Source: Rhodovulum imhoffii
Lineage (GTDB): Bacteria > Pseudomonadota > Alphaproteobacteria > Rhodobacterales > Rhodobacteraceae
DNA: 61,870 nucleotides
Direction: 5' to 3'
NCBI RefSeq assembly: GCF_003046545.1
Contig: NZ_QAAA01000014.1
Span: forward strand, 1-61,870
The position numbers and the translations under genes are program-made. Shown piece by piece: positions 24,419 to 33,063 of this stretch. Each line of letters starts with the position of its first letter. Within the stretch, counting starts at the first letter, position 1. Below the pieces are notes generated by a model. That model did no database searches. It worked only from the letters and a program-made list of their open reading frames with translations, and had not been told where the DNA came from.

Positions 24419-25010
24419 TGCGCGGCCTCTGACAAAATTCCGGGGGACGGATGCCCGCTCCCCGACGTTCAACCGCCCATGAGAGAGACATCATGCTCAA
24501 TCAGGCTCAGATCGACGCCTTCGCCCGCGACGGTGTGCCGGGAGTTCCGGACCTGTTGCCGCCTAGGGGGAGGATATCGGGGTGCGCAGAATATGCCGCG
24601 CCGCCCGCCACATTCCATGACGACCGGCGCCGGGCGGGCCGGGTGCCCTTGCCGGGGGGGCAAAGGGCCATTGCCGATGGGCACCCTGGGCGTGTCCGGG
24701 CCCGGCCTTCGCCGGTCGGGGCCGGCGGGGCGGTGATGTCCCGCCCGCTGACGCCCTGTGTCGTGCTCAACGATCTGCCGGACCGGTTCCGCCGGACCTC
24801 GGGCATCCGCCGCGTGACCGGGCAACCCGTCGGCAGGGCACATTTGCCCCGGCGTTTCGCCCGCCCACGCGAAAAGCCGAAAACCCAGCCGAAGGGCTGG
24901 CACATCCGGTGCAACACCGGGAACGTCGCGCGGGCACACCTTTCCGACCAACCGCACAATCCCATTCACCGTTGGCGGGCGGACAGCCCGGCCTGCGCCT
25001 GAGGTCGCCC
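24419..25010. pseudogene. PhyH-type gene remnant and eroded intergenic stretch
   Basis: A plus-strand start at 24493 encodes MLNQAQIDAFARDGVPGVPDLLPP, matching the first 24 residues of phytanoyl-CoA dioxygenase-family proteins (usually LTQAQIDAFHRDGVLVVPGLL). Homology then stops (about 24565) and the remaining 440 bases are GC-rich and carry no recognisable gene. The rest of the dioxygenase gene was evidently deleted. PhyH-type oxygenases often accompany TRAP operons. Confidence 0.5.
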
Positions 25011-26504
25011 ATGCAAAAAACCATTCGCTTGTCAAAGGCCGACAACGTGGTCACAGCGATCACCCGGCTGGCCCCGGGCGAGGCCGGCGCCGTCGAGCAC
25101 ATCCCGCGCGGCCACAAGCTCGCCACGCGGCCCATCGCCAAGGGAGACAAGGTACGCAAATACGCGCAGGTGATCGGCTATGCCGTCAGCGATATCGCAG
25201 CGGGCGCGCATGTGCACACCCACAATCTGGAGTTTCGCCCGGTCGAGGCTGAATACGAGTTCTCGACCAACGTGACCCCGATCATACCCGCGGCACAAGC
25301 CGATATGTTCATGGGATACCGGCGTGCCTCGGGCCGGGTGGGAACGCGCAACTACATCGCGGTACTGACATCGGTAAACTGCTCGGCCACGGCGGCACGA
25401 ATGATCGCCGCGTATTTTTCACCCGACCGGCTGGCCGGCTTTCCGAATGTCGATGGCGTGGTTGCCTTCGTCCATGGCACCGGCTGCGGCATGGCCGGGT
25501 CCGGCGACGGATTCGAGGCCCTGCAACGGGTGATGTGGGGCTATGCCCGGCATCCGAATGTGGGCGGGGTGCTGATGACCGGACTGGGCTGCGAGATGAA
25601 CCAGATCGACTGGCTGGTCGAGGCTTACGGGCTGACACCGGGGCCTTTGTTTCAGACCATGAACATCCAGGACGCGGGCGGGTTGCGCAAGACCGTCGAT
25701 CTGGGAATCCGCAGAATCGAGGCGATGCTGCCGCTGGTCAATGACGTGCAGCGCCAGCCCTGCCCCGCCTCGGAACTGATGGTGGCCCTGCAATGCGGCG
25801 GATCGGATGCCTGGTCCGGTATCACCGCGAACCCGGCGGTAGGATATGCCTGCGACCTTCTGGTGGCACAGGGAGGAACCGGCGTACTGGCCGAAACACC
25901 GGAAATATACGGCGCCGAACATCTGCTGACCGCCCGCGCAACGACCCGAGAGGTTGGCGACAGGCTTCTGGGCCTCATACGCTGGTGGGAGGATTACACC
26001 GCCCGCAACCTGGGCAGCATGGATAACAACCCAAGTCCGGGCAACAAGACGGGCGGGCTGACCACGATCCTTGAAAAATCGCTGGGTGCGGCGGCCAAGG
26101 GGGGCACGACACCGCTGACCGGTGTCTTCAAATACGCCGAACCCGTGACAGCCAGGGGGTTCGCGTTCATGGACAGCCCCGGCTATGATCCGGTCAGCGT
26201 AACCGGCCAGATCGCCAGCGGCTGTACCCTCGTGGTGTTCACCACCGGGCGTGGTTCGGCCTTTGGTTCCAAGCCCGCGCCAACCCTGAAGGTTGCCACC
26301 AATACCGAGATGTTCCAGCGCCTGACCGCGGACATGGATGTGAACGCAGGACGCATCCTGACCGACGGCGCCAGTGTTGAACAGATCGGGCACGAAATTT
26401 ATCAGGCATGGCTAAGGCTGGCCTCTGGCATGCCGTCGAAATCCGAGGCGCAGGGGCTGGGGGATTACGAGTTCGTGCCCTGGCAGATCGGCGCGGTGAT
26501 GTGA
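25011..26504 (+). CDS. UxaA/GarD-family sugar-acid dehydratase
   Basis: A 497-residue protein of the altronate/galactarate dehydratase family. The N-terminal SAF domain (about 1-85) is followed by the UxaA catalytic part, with the metal/iron-binding TSVNCSATAARMIA, HGTGCGM, GLGCEMNQ, LQCGGSDAWSGITANPAVG and TTGRGSAFGSKPAPTLKVATN segments. It removes water from an aldonate or aldarate to give a 2-keto-3-deoxy acid; which substrate cannot be told from sequence. The ATG at 25011 is chosen because the upstream open frame lies in the eroded gap. The stop shares a base with the next ATG. Confidence 0.88.
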   Translation: MQKTIRLSKADNVVTAITRLAPGEAGAVEHIPRGHKLATRPIAKGDKVRKYAQVIGYAVSDIAAGAHVHTHNLEFRPVEAEYEFSTNVTPIIPAAQADMFMGYRRASGRVGTRNYIAVLTSVNCSATAARMIAAYFSPDRLAGFPNVDGVVAFVHGTGCGMAGSGDGFEALQRVMWGYARHPNVGGVLMTGLGCEMNQIDWLVEAYGLTPGPLFQTMNIQDAGGLRKTVDLGIRRIEAMLPLVNDVQRQPCPASELMVALQCGGSDAWSGITANPAVGYACDLLVAQGGTGVLAETPEIYGAEHLLTARATTREVGDRLLGLIRWWEDYTARNLGSMDNNPSPGNKTGGLTTILEKSLGAAAKGGTTPLTGVFKYAEPVTARGFAFMDSPGYDPVSVTGQIASGCTLVVFTTGRGSAFGSKPAPTLKVATNTEMFQRLTADMDVNAGRILTDGASVEQIGHEIYQAWLRLASGMPSKSEAQGLGDYEFVPWQIGAVM

Positions 26505-27568
26505 TGGCCGCGCCCCTGCCGCTGTGCATTGTCGGTGCCGGTACAATCGGGATGCGGCATATCGGGATGGCTCAGAGATCGAACCGCGTGCGCCTGACCG
26601 CGGTGGTTGAGTCCGATGCCGCCCGCCGCGGCGGGCTTGCGGATTCGGGCCTGCCGGTTGCGGCCACCCTGGCCGACGTGCCGGCGGATACGCGTGCTGC
26701 GGTGATTGCCACTCCGACACCCGCTCACCGGATGAGCGGCGAGGCTGCGTTGCAGCGTGGCCTCGCGGTTCTGATAGAAAAACCTGTCGCCGTCACGCTG
26801 GAGGATGCCCGCGCCCTGCTCGCGACGGCACAGGCGCGCGGGCTGCCCCTGATCGTGGGGCATCATCGCCGCTGCCACCCGTTTGTCATGGCCGCCCGGC
26901 AAGCGGTGCAGGAGATGGGGGAACTGGTCGGGCTTCAGGGAATGTGGTGTCTGCGCAAACATGCGGCCTACTACGAACCCGAATGGCGCAGGCGCGTCGG
27001 GGCCGGACCTCTGATGACCAATCTGAGCCATGAAATCGACCTGCTGCACTTTCTGATCGGAGGGATCGCCGAGGTCACGACGCTAACCTCATCGGCCCGG
27101 CGCGGGCTGGCAATCGAAGACACCGCCGCGATGGCGTTCCGGTTCGAAAATGGCATGCTGGGCTCGTTCCTGGTTTCGGATGCCGGTGCGTCCCCCTGGA
27201 GCTTCGAAACGGCGACCGGCGAGAACCCTGCAATCGCCGTCTCGGGCGAGGATTATATTCGCATCGCCGGGACCGAAGGCGCACTGGCATTTCCATCGCT
27301 GACCCGCTGGGGCAGGTCCGCACCGGGAGAGATCGAATGGTCGAAACCGCTGCGGCGCAGATCCGGGCCGGGCCTGCAGAAAGTGGACCCGTTGCTGGAA
27401 CAACTGAACCGTTTTGCCGTTCTTGTAACCGGCAAGGATGATGACGTGCTGTGTTCCGGTGCGGACGGGATCGCGGCGCTGGACGTGACGCTGGCCGCGG
27501 CGCTGTCTGCCAAAACCGGGCATCCGGTGCGCGCCGGCGCGGTGCCGGCAGATTACAGGGGAGCATGA
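26504..27568 (+). CDS. Gfo/Idh/MocA-family oxidoreductase
   Basis: The 354-residue NAD(P)-dependent dehydrogenase has the N-terminal Rossmann motif CIVGAGTIGMRH and the EKPVAVTLEDARAL signature (EKP lysine) near residue 90. A C-terminal alpha/beta domain has NLSHEIDLLHFLIGG with the usual active-site histidine. Members oxidise or reduce sugars, inositols and sugar-acid derivatives. It is coupled to the UxaA-type gene (TGATG at 26502-26506), so it probably acts on a substrate of the same route. Confidence 0.88.
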   Translation: MAAPLPLCIVGAGTIGMRHIGMAQRSNRVRLTAVVESDAARRGGLADSGLPVAATLADVPADTRAAVIATPTPAHRMSGEAALQRGLAVLIEKPVAVTLEDARALLATAQARGLPLIVGHHRRCHPFVMAARQAVQEMGELVGLQGMWCLRKHAAYYEPEWRRRVGAGPLMTNLSHEIDLLHFLIGGIAEVTTLTSSARRGLAIEDTAAMAFRFENGMLGSFLVSDAGASPWSFETATGENPAIAVSGEDYIRIAGTEGALAFPSLTRWGRSAPGEIEWSKPLRRRSGPGLQKVDPLLEQLNRFAVLVTGKDDDVLCSGADGIAALDVTLAAALSAKTGHPVRAGAVPADYRGA

Positions 27569-27578
27569 GGAGATCCTA

Positions 27579-28472
27579 ATGACCAAACCAACCATCGGAT
27601 TTATCGGGCTCGGGCTGATGGGCCGGGCCATGGTCGAATGCCTTCAGCGCGCAGGCTATGACGTTACGGTGCTGGGCAATCGCGACCGCACCGGAATCGC
27701 AGAGGCGCTTTCCCGTGGCGGGCATGAGGCCGGAACGGCGCGGGACCTGGCGGCAAGCTGCGATATCGTCATGATTTGTGTCGGCACGTCAGCCCAGGTC
27801 GAGGCGCGCATCTATGGCGATGACGGTGTGCTGGCGGGGATAAGACCTGGCCAGGTGGTGATTGATTTCGGCACCTCGCTGCCCGCTTCGACGCTGAAGA
27901 TTTGCGATGATCTGAAGGCCAGGGGGGCTGCCTATCTCGACGCGCCTCTGGGACGCACCCCGGCCCATGCCAGGGAGGGGCGGCTGAACATCATGTGCGC
28001 GGGGGATGACGCCGCCTATGCGCAAGTCAGGCCAGTGCTCGATGTTATCGGTGAAAACGTCTTCCACCTCGGCAAATCGGGCAATGGCCACACCATCAAG
28101 CTCATCAACAATTTCTACGGCATGACCCTCGCCATGGCGATGGCCGAAGCCTTTGCTCTGGCCGACGCGGCGGGGGTCGAGCGCCAGGCGCTTTACGGGG
28201 TGATGTCGGCGGGACCGCTGCATTCGGGCATGATGGACTTCATCCGCAACTACGCAGTGGACGGGCAGATCGATCTCGCCTTTTCGGTGGCCAACGGTGC
28301 AAAAGATATCGGCTATTACCGCCAGATGTCCGGTGATCTGGGGCTTTTCAGCCGTATGTCAGGTGCTGCCGATGCCACCCTGCGCGAGGCAAGCAATGGC
28401 GGCGATGGCGAGATCATGATCCCGCAAATGGTGGACTGGATGGTGCGGCATCTGGAGTATGAACAATCATGA
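27579..28472 (+). CDS. GarR-like 3-hydroxyacid dehydrogenase
   Basis: A 297-residue beta-hydroxyacid dehydrogenase of the HIBADH/tartronate semialdehyde reductase type. Motifs: IGFIGLGLMGRAMVECL dinucleotide site, the substrate loop DAPLGRTPAHAREGRLNIMCAG, catalytic lysine region GNGHTIKLINNFY (K about 172) and the FSVANGAKDIGYY helix. If the upstream dehydratase and the HpcH/HpaI aldolase at 40636 work as GarD and GarL, this enzyme would reduce the tartronate semialdehyde they release, but that assignment is inferred from context. Confidence 0.85.
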   Translation: MTKPTIGFIGLGLMGRAMVECLQRAGYDVTVLGNRDRTGIAEALSRGGHEAGTARDLAASCDIVMICVGTSAQVEARIYGDDGVLAGIRPGQVVIDFGTSLPASTLKICDDLKARGAAYLDAPLGRTPAHAREGRLNIMCAGDDAAYAQVRPVLDVIGENVFHLGKSGNGHTIKLINNFYGMTLAMAMAEAFALADAAGVERQALYGVMSAGPLHSGMMDFIRNYAVDGQIDLAFSVANGAKDIGYYRQMSGDLGLFSRMSGAADATLREASNGGDGEIMIPQMVDWMVRHLEYEQS

Positions 28473-28748
28473 CACGGGCAGACAAACGCACCGTCACGGC
28501 CGCGGCGGGGCACCCGGCAGGCGGGCCCGCACCGTGAACACTTCGTCACTGCACGGCCGGCCGAAGCCCACGGGCGCTCTGACAAGACCCCGACCCACCT
28601 GCCGATGGGCCGTTGGGCGGGTCGGGAGACCGCGCAAAAGATCGCGACCGCGGCAGTCCATGTTGCCAGCGGCGAAAGCCGGCATATCCCGGGCAATGCG
28701 TAACCAACGATGGCGGCATGACCCTGCAACCAGCCTCGGAGAGACCTG
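28469..28748 (+). other. Short gap, possible stub of a lost SDR gene
   Basis: A frame coupled to the GarR-like stop (ATGA at 28469) begins MTRADKRTVTAAAGHPAGG and ends at 28537. Its first residues resemble the start of short-chain dehydrogenases (..KTVLVTAAAGGIG), so it may be what is left of a deleted gene. The remaining 210 bases hold nothing recognisable. Confidence 0.3.
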
Positions 28749-29660
28749 TTGAGCGCACCGAGACCTCGTGAGGACCGCATTGCCGCCGGCCTGTTGAGCA
28801 TGTTCTGCGCGGTCCTGTTTTTCACCTGCATCGATACCTCGGCAAAGTGGCTTACGCTTGCCGGTCTGCCGGTTTTGCAGGTGGTCTTTGCGCGGTATTT
28901 CGGGCACTTCGTTTATGCCGCGATCATCTACCTGCCGCAGGAAGGCGTCGAGGCCTTCCGGTCGCGGGCACCGGTCAAGCAATTCTTCCGCTCACTTTTT
29001 CTGTTCGGCTCGACAGTCTGCAATTTCTTCGCGCTGCAATCCCTGCCGATCACGGTGACCACAACGATCATGTTCGCCGGGCCTGTCGTCGTGACCCTTC
29101 TGGCGATCCCGATTTTGGGTGAGAAGGTCGGGCTGCGCCGGATCGTGGCGGTCTGCACCGGTTTCTTGGGTGTTCTGGTCGTAATCCAGCCCTGGGGGGC
29201 CGCGTTCCACCCGGCAATGCTTTATTCGCTCGCTGCGCTGGTGATCGCCTCATTATACTTTATCATGACGCGCATGCTGGCTGGCGTTGAAACCAACGCG
29301 ACCCAGCAGGTTTGGTCGGCCGGGCTGGCGTCGGTTGCCCTGGCGCCCTTCGGCCTGTCCGTCTGGGTCTGGCCCCAGAGCAACTTGCAATGGCTGATCC
29401 TGTGTCTGATCGGCTTGTTCGGCTTGGCCGGTCATATTCTCGCGACGACCGCCCATCGCTGGGCCGATGCGTCGATCCTTGCACCAATCATCTACGTTCA
29501 GGTTTTTCTGGCAGCATTCGTGGGGATCGTGGTCTTTGCAACCTGGCCCACGGTCTGGACACTGGGCGGAGGCCTGATCATCATTGCATCGGGGCTTTAT
29601 ATCTGGCACCGGGAACGGCGCGCGGCACCCCCACATACGCAAGCCGATCGGTCTTCGTAA
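28749..29660 (+). CDS. EamA/DMT-family transporter
   Basis: A 303-residue inner-membrane protein with ten predicted helices in two EamA repeats (about 12-150 and 160-290). Features include FFTCIDTSAKWLTL in the first helix and FALQSLPITVTTTIMFAGPVVVTLLAIPILGEKVGLRRI, the typical DMT hinge. The start is a TTG at 28749. These carriers export or import small metabolites. Within this locus it may handle a sugar acid or an intermediate. Confidence 0.85.
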   Translation: MSAPRPREDRIAAGLLSMFCAVLFFTCIDTSAKWLTLAGLPVLQVVFARYFGHFVYAAIIYLPQEGVEAFRSRAPVKQFFRSLFLFGSTVCNFFALQSLPITVTTTIMFAGPVVVTLLAIPILGEKVGLRRIVAVCTGFLGVLVVIQPWGAAFHPAMLYSLAALVIASLYFIMTRMLAGVETNATQQVWSAGLASVALAPFGLSVWVWPQSNLQWLILCLIGLFGLAGHILATTAHRWADASILAPIIYVQVFLAAFVGIVVFATWPTVWTLGGGLIIIASGLYIWHRERRAAPPHTQADRSS

Positions 29661-30171
29661 TGTCTCTTGCCCTGGCAAAGCACCGCCGGGTCGTTCGGCT
29701 CCGGTCTGGGCGCCGCGCATGGCACCCACCAGCCTTGGCATGCCCGCGGCGGACCTCCATGTCGCCATCATCCGTCGCCCCTTGGCCGGGAGAAACTCAC
29801 ACCGATGCGCGGCCCGGCGTTTCGAGACCGTGTTTATCCCGATACATCCGTACGAACGCTTCGCCACCGGCTTTCAACACGCCGGAGTTGCTGTCTGGCC
29901 GGATCGGTGAGGGCGTCATGAGGCACGGTTCACGGCCATGTAGCCCGATGACATGGCCCCGACTTGCGAAAACGGATCGGAAACCTTGCTTTGCGCGGCA
30001 TCGGGGGCGGTCAGATCGCAGGCAACGCATTTCTTGCCCCTGCCCGGCTCATCCCCGCCGAGGGCGCCCGACAGCAGCCAATCGCGGCGCATTCAGTCAG
30101 GCCGGACGGATCTGCTGAGCCATTGTCCCGGCACCGCCGGTCACAACCAGGCGGTTGATTTTGCGGATGGG
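29661..30171. other. Intergenic stretch, no gene recognised
   Basis: This 511-base gap lies between the convergent EamA and SDR genes. Open frames exist on both strands but show arginine- and proline-rich sequence without motifs. A plus-strand ATG overlaps the EamA stop (TAATG at 29658-29662), which might mark another lost gene. No clear terminator was found. Confidence 0.35.
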
Positions 30172-30906
30172 TCATCCCCGCCCGATAAAAGGCATGTTCG
30201 TCGCCATCACCGTCATGAACTGCACATTGGCCTCCAGCGGCAATTCGGCCATGTGCAGGACCGACCGGGCGACATGGGCCACGTCCATCACCGGTTCGAC
30301 GGCGATCGTGCCATCGGCCTGAGGGACGCCCCTGGTCATTTTCTCGGCCATATCGGTCAGCGCATTCCCGATATCGATCTGGCCGCAGGCGATGTTGAAA
30401 GGCCGGCCATCAAGGCTGAGGCTGCGGGTCAGGCCCGTGATCGCATGTTTTGAGGTTGTATAGGGGGCCGAGCCCCAGCGGGGCACATATGCCGAGACGG
30501 ACCCGTTATTGATGATCCGCCCGCCTTGCGGGTTCTGGCGGCGCATCAGGCCAAAGGCAGCACGGGCGCAGATGAAACTGCCGGTGATGTTGATGTCGAT
30601 GAGTTTGCGCCACTCCTCGATGGAAATCTCGTCGACCGGCGCTCCGGGCAGGCTGACGCCTGCATTGTTGAAGATCGCATCGAGACGCCCCCATTCCTGC
30701 ATGGCCGTGTCGAAAGCGGTCTCGACTTGCCTGCCGTCGGTCACGTCGCAGGGCAAGATCAGGGCATCGGCGTTCCCGCCCGCGGTTTCCTTCAGCGATC
30801 CGGCGCGGCGCCCGGCCAACCCGACGCGCCACCCGGCGTTCAGAAACGCACGGGCGGTTGCACGGCCCACACCGCCGCCACCACCGGTGATAATGATGGT
30901 TTTCAT
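30172..30906 (-). CDS. Short-chain dehydrogenase/reductase
   Basis: The 244-residue Rossmann-fold enzyme has TGGGGGVGRATARAF (cofactor), NNAGVSLPG, the catalytic serine in NNGSVSAYV and the YTTSK motif (Y-x3-K). The ATG at 30904-30906 has a GAGGGGGAGG ribosome site and follows the IlvD-type stop by ten bases, so both are in one operon under operator 3. It probably oxidises or reduces a sugar acid or keto intermediate. Confidence 0.88.
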   Translation of the reverse strand: MKTIIITGGGGGVGRATARAFLNAGWRVGLAGRRAGSLKETAGGNADALILPCDVTDGRQVETAFDTAMQEWGRLDAIFNNAGVSLPGAPVDEISIEEWRKLIDINITGSFICARAAFGLMRRQNPQGGRIINNGSVSAYVPRWGSAPYTTSKHAITGLTRSLSLDGRPFNIACGQIDIGNALTDMAEKMTRGVPQADGTIAVEPVMDVAHVARSVLHMAELPLEANVQFMTVMATNMPFIGRG

Positions 30907-30916
30907 GGCCTCCCCC

Positions 30917-32698
30917 TCAGTGATTGTCGCGCGGCAGGTCGCGACCGACCTTCTGATAAGCTGTGGCGAGTTCAAGGCAACCGCCATCGGCCAGTTGCCC
31001 CACATGGGTACGGTAAATCTCCTGCCACGGGGTCTGGCTGCGAATTTCCGGCGCCTGCCAGGCGTCGATGCGGGCCTGCCATTCGGCCTCGTCGACCAGC
31101 GCGTCCATGGTCGAGGCATTCAGGTCGAGCCGCACCCTGTCACCGGTCTTCAGGTAGGCCAAACCGCCCCCCACCACGCTTTCAGGGGAAGCGTTGAGAA
31201 TCGAGGGACTTTCCGACGTGCCGGATTGGCGGCCATCCCCAACCGTGGGAAGGTGGCTGATCCCTTGCCGGATAATGGCATCGGGGGGCTGCATGTTCAC
31301 CACCTCGGCCGAGCCTGGATAGCCGACACAGCCGACACCGCGTATGAACAGAATGGTATGTTCGTCGATGCCAAGCGCGGCATCGTTGATCCGGTCATGG
31401 TAATCCTCGGGCCCCTCGAATACCACCGCGCGGGCCTCGAAAACGCCTTCATTGCCAGGCTCCGACAGGAACCGCTGACGGAAATCCTCCGAGATCACGC
31501 TGGTCTTCATCAGCGCGGAATCGAAAAGATTGCCCGACAGAACCTTGAAGCCCGCATTCGCGCGCAACGGCGCATCATGGGTGGTGATCACCTCCCTGTC
31601 CCGGCTTTCCCAGCCCTCCAGATTGACGCCAACGGTTTGACCGGTCACCGTCATCGCGCCCGCGTGGATACGGCCCGCCTTCATCAATTCACCCATCACC
31701 GCCGGCACGCCACCCGCGCGGTAGAAGCTCTCACCAAGGTACTTGCCCGCGGGCTGCATGTTGACCATCAGCGGCACGCCGAAACCGATGGTCTCCCAGT
31801 CCCGGACGTTCAGATCGACACCGATATGCCGCGCGACAGCCTGAAGATGCGGCGGCGCGTTGGTCGACCCGCCGATGGCGGCATTCACGACAATGGCGTT
31901 CTCAAACGCTTCGCGGGTCATGATATCGGACGGTTTGAGATCCTCGAAAACCATCCCGACGATGCGCTTGCCAGTCTCGTAGGCCATTGCCATCCGTTCC
32001 CGGAACGGCGCCGGGATCGCGGAGTTGCCGGTCAGCGACATGCCCAGGGCCTCGGCCATGGCGTTCATCGTGCTGGCGGTCCCCATGGTGTTGCAATGGC
32101 CCAGGCTGGGCGCCGACGAACAGACCCGGTTGATGAATTCGTCATAGTCGATCTCCCCCGCGGCCAGCAGGCGGCGACTTTCCCACACGATCATGCCCGA
32201 ACCTGACCGTTTGCCATTCCACCAGCCATCCAGCATCGGCCCGCCATTCAGGGCGATTGCGGGCAGGTCCACAGTTGCCGCCCCCATCAACATTGCCGGG
32301 GTGGTCTTGTCGCACCCCGTGGTCAGCACCACGCCGTCGATCGGGTAGCCATGCAAGACCTCGACAAGGCTCAGATACTGCAGGTTCCGATCCAGCGCCG
32401 CCGTAGGCCGCTTGCCGGTTTCCTGGATCGGGTGGACAGGAAACTCCATCGGAATCCCCCCGGCCTCGCGGATACCGGCCTTGATCCTGTCGATCAGGAA
32501 CATGTGGATCTTGTTGCAGGGAGCGATATCCGACCCGGTCTGGGCGATGCCGATAACGGGCCTGCCCCCTTGCAGTTCCTCTCGTGTATATCCCTGGTTC
32601 TGATAACGCTCGACATAAAGCGCCGTCATACCCGGATTATTGGGATTGTCGAACCATTCCTGCGACCGGAATCGTTTGCCAGCACGGGTATCTGCCAT
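30917..32698 (-). CDS. IlvD/Edd-family sugar-acid dehydratase
   Basis: A 593-residue iron-sulfur dehydratase of the dihydroxyacid/6-phosphogluconate dehydratase family. Cluster cysteines and active-site segments are visible: GSDIAPCNKIHMFL, the TTGCDKTTPAMLMG block, SSAPSLGHCNTMGTASTMNAMAEALGMSLTG and the C-terminal GRQSGTSESPSILN. The length and the CNTMGTA block match the pentonate/hexonate dehydratases (xylonate, arabinonate, gluconate) more than IlvD of branched-chain synthesis. The ATG at 32696-32698 is 70 bases from GntR operator 3. It would yield a 2-keto-3-deoxy acid for the XylX-like enzyme or KdgK. Confidence 0.87.
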   Translation of the reverse strand: MADTRAGKRFRSQEWFDNPNNPGMTALYVERYQNQGYTREELQGGRPVIGIAQTGSDIAPCNKIHMFLIDRIKAGIREAGGIPMEFPVHPIQETGKRPTAALDRNLQYLSLVEVLHGYPIDGVVLTTGCDKTTPAMLMGAATVDLPAIALNGGPMLDGWWNGKRSGSGMIVWESRRLLAAGEIDYDEFINRVCSSAPSLGHCNTMGTASTMNAMAEALGMSLTGNSAIPAPFRERMAMAYETGKRIVGMVFEDLKPSDIMTREAFENAIVVNAAIGGSTNAPPHLQAVARHIGVDLNVRDWETIGFGVPLMVNMQPAGKYLGESFYRAGGVPAVMGELMKAGRIHAGAMTVTGQTVGVNLEGWESRDREVITTHDAPLRANAGFKVLSGNLFDSALMKTSVISEDFRQRFLSEPGNEGVFEARAVVFEGPEDYHDRINDAALGIDEHTILFIRGVGCVGYPGSAEVVNMQPPDAIIRQGISHLPTVGDGRQSGTSESPSILNASPESVVGGGLAYLKTGDRVRLDLNASTMDALVDEAEWQARIDAWQAPEIRSQTPWQEIYRTHVGQLADGGCLELATAYQKVGRDLPRDNH

Positions 32699-32767
32699 CG
32701 AATCGTCCTCTCGTTCGCCCTGTACCGCGGCCCCTGCGGAACACGGCCCTTGTGACAGCATTCCCAC

Positions 32768-32779
32768 TTGGTATACCAA
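32768..32779. promoter_or_regulatory. GntR operator 3 (IlvD promoter)
   Basis: TTGGTATACCAA is a perfect 12-base palindrome with the same TGGTATACCA core as the sites beside the GntR gene. It lies 70 bases before the IlvD-type start on the minus strand, with a second possible target reading rightward into the RraA-like remnant. Confidence 0.75.
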
Positions 32780-32909
32780 ATGCAAGGGCAAAGCTTGCCG
32801 ATACCGGGGCATTCGAGGGATTCTTCCAAACCAAAGATGCCGCTGGCTTTTTCGGTGCCGATATTCGCCCGATGCGCATCTCCAATGCTCTGGTCACAGG
32901 AAAACTGCC

Positions 32910-33014
32910 ATGATCGAAGAACCGCCCATTCTGACCCTGCACCGGGATTTTGCGCGCCCCGCTGTCGTTTTGCGCAAAAATGTTCATCAGCCTTTCACAG
33001 CGGATTCGGTGTGA
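32910..33014 (+). pseudogene. N-terminal stub of RraA-like aldolase gene
   Basis: A 34-codon frame starting at the ATG at 32910 encodes MIEEPPILTLHRDFARPA, the typical start of the RraA/HMG-CHA aldolase (dimethylmenaquinone methyltransferase-like) family, whose members have about 230 residues. The ending is unrelated, so most of the gene is deleted. Its ATG overlaps the stop of another short plus-strand frame (ATGA at 32910-32913) whose last 30 residues (TKDAAGFFGADIRPMRISNALVTGKLP) look coding, suggesting that two coupled genes were eroded together. The rest of the 32699-33063 gap holds operator 3. Confidence 0.45.
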
Positions 33015-33063
33015 CCTGTAATGAGCAGGGAACAGTATGTGTTCATGCCGTAGATTCGAGGCC

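Noticed and set aside
24451-25002. 183-residue plus-strand frame after dctM
   Set aside because: Only the first 24 residues after the internal ATG at 24493 resemble a protein family (PhyH); the rest is compositionally like non-coding GC-rich sequence.
29797-30030. 77-residue minus-strand frame with a protein-like middle (AGGEAFVRMYRDKHG)
   Set aside because: No family recognised, no ribosome site and too short to separate from chance.
30509-32206. 565-residue open frame on the plus strand
   Set aside because: Antisense to the IlvD/Edd and SDR genes, which have full sets of catalytic motifs; this frame has none.
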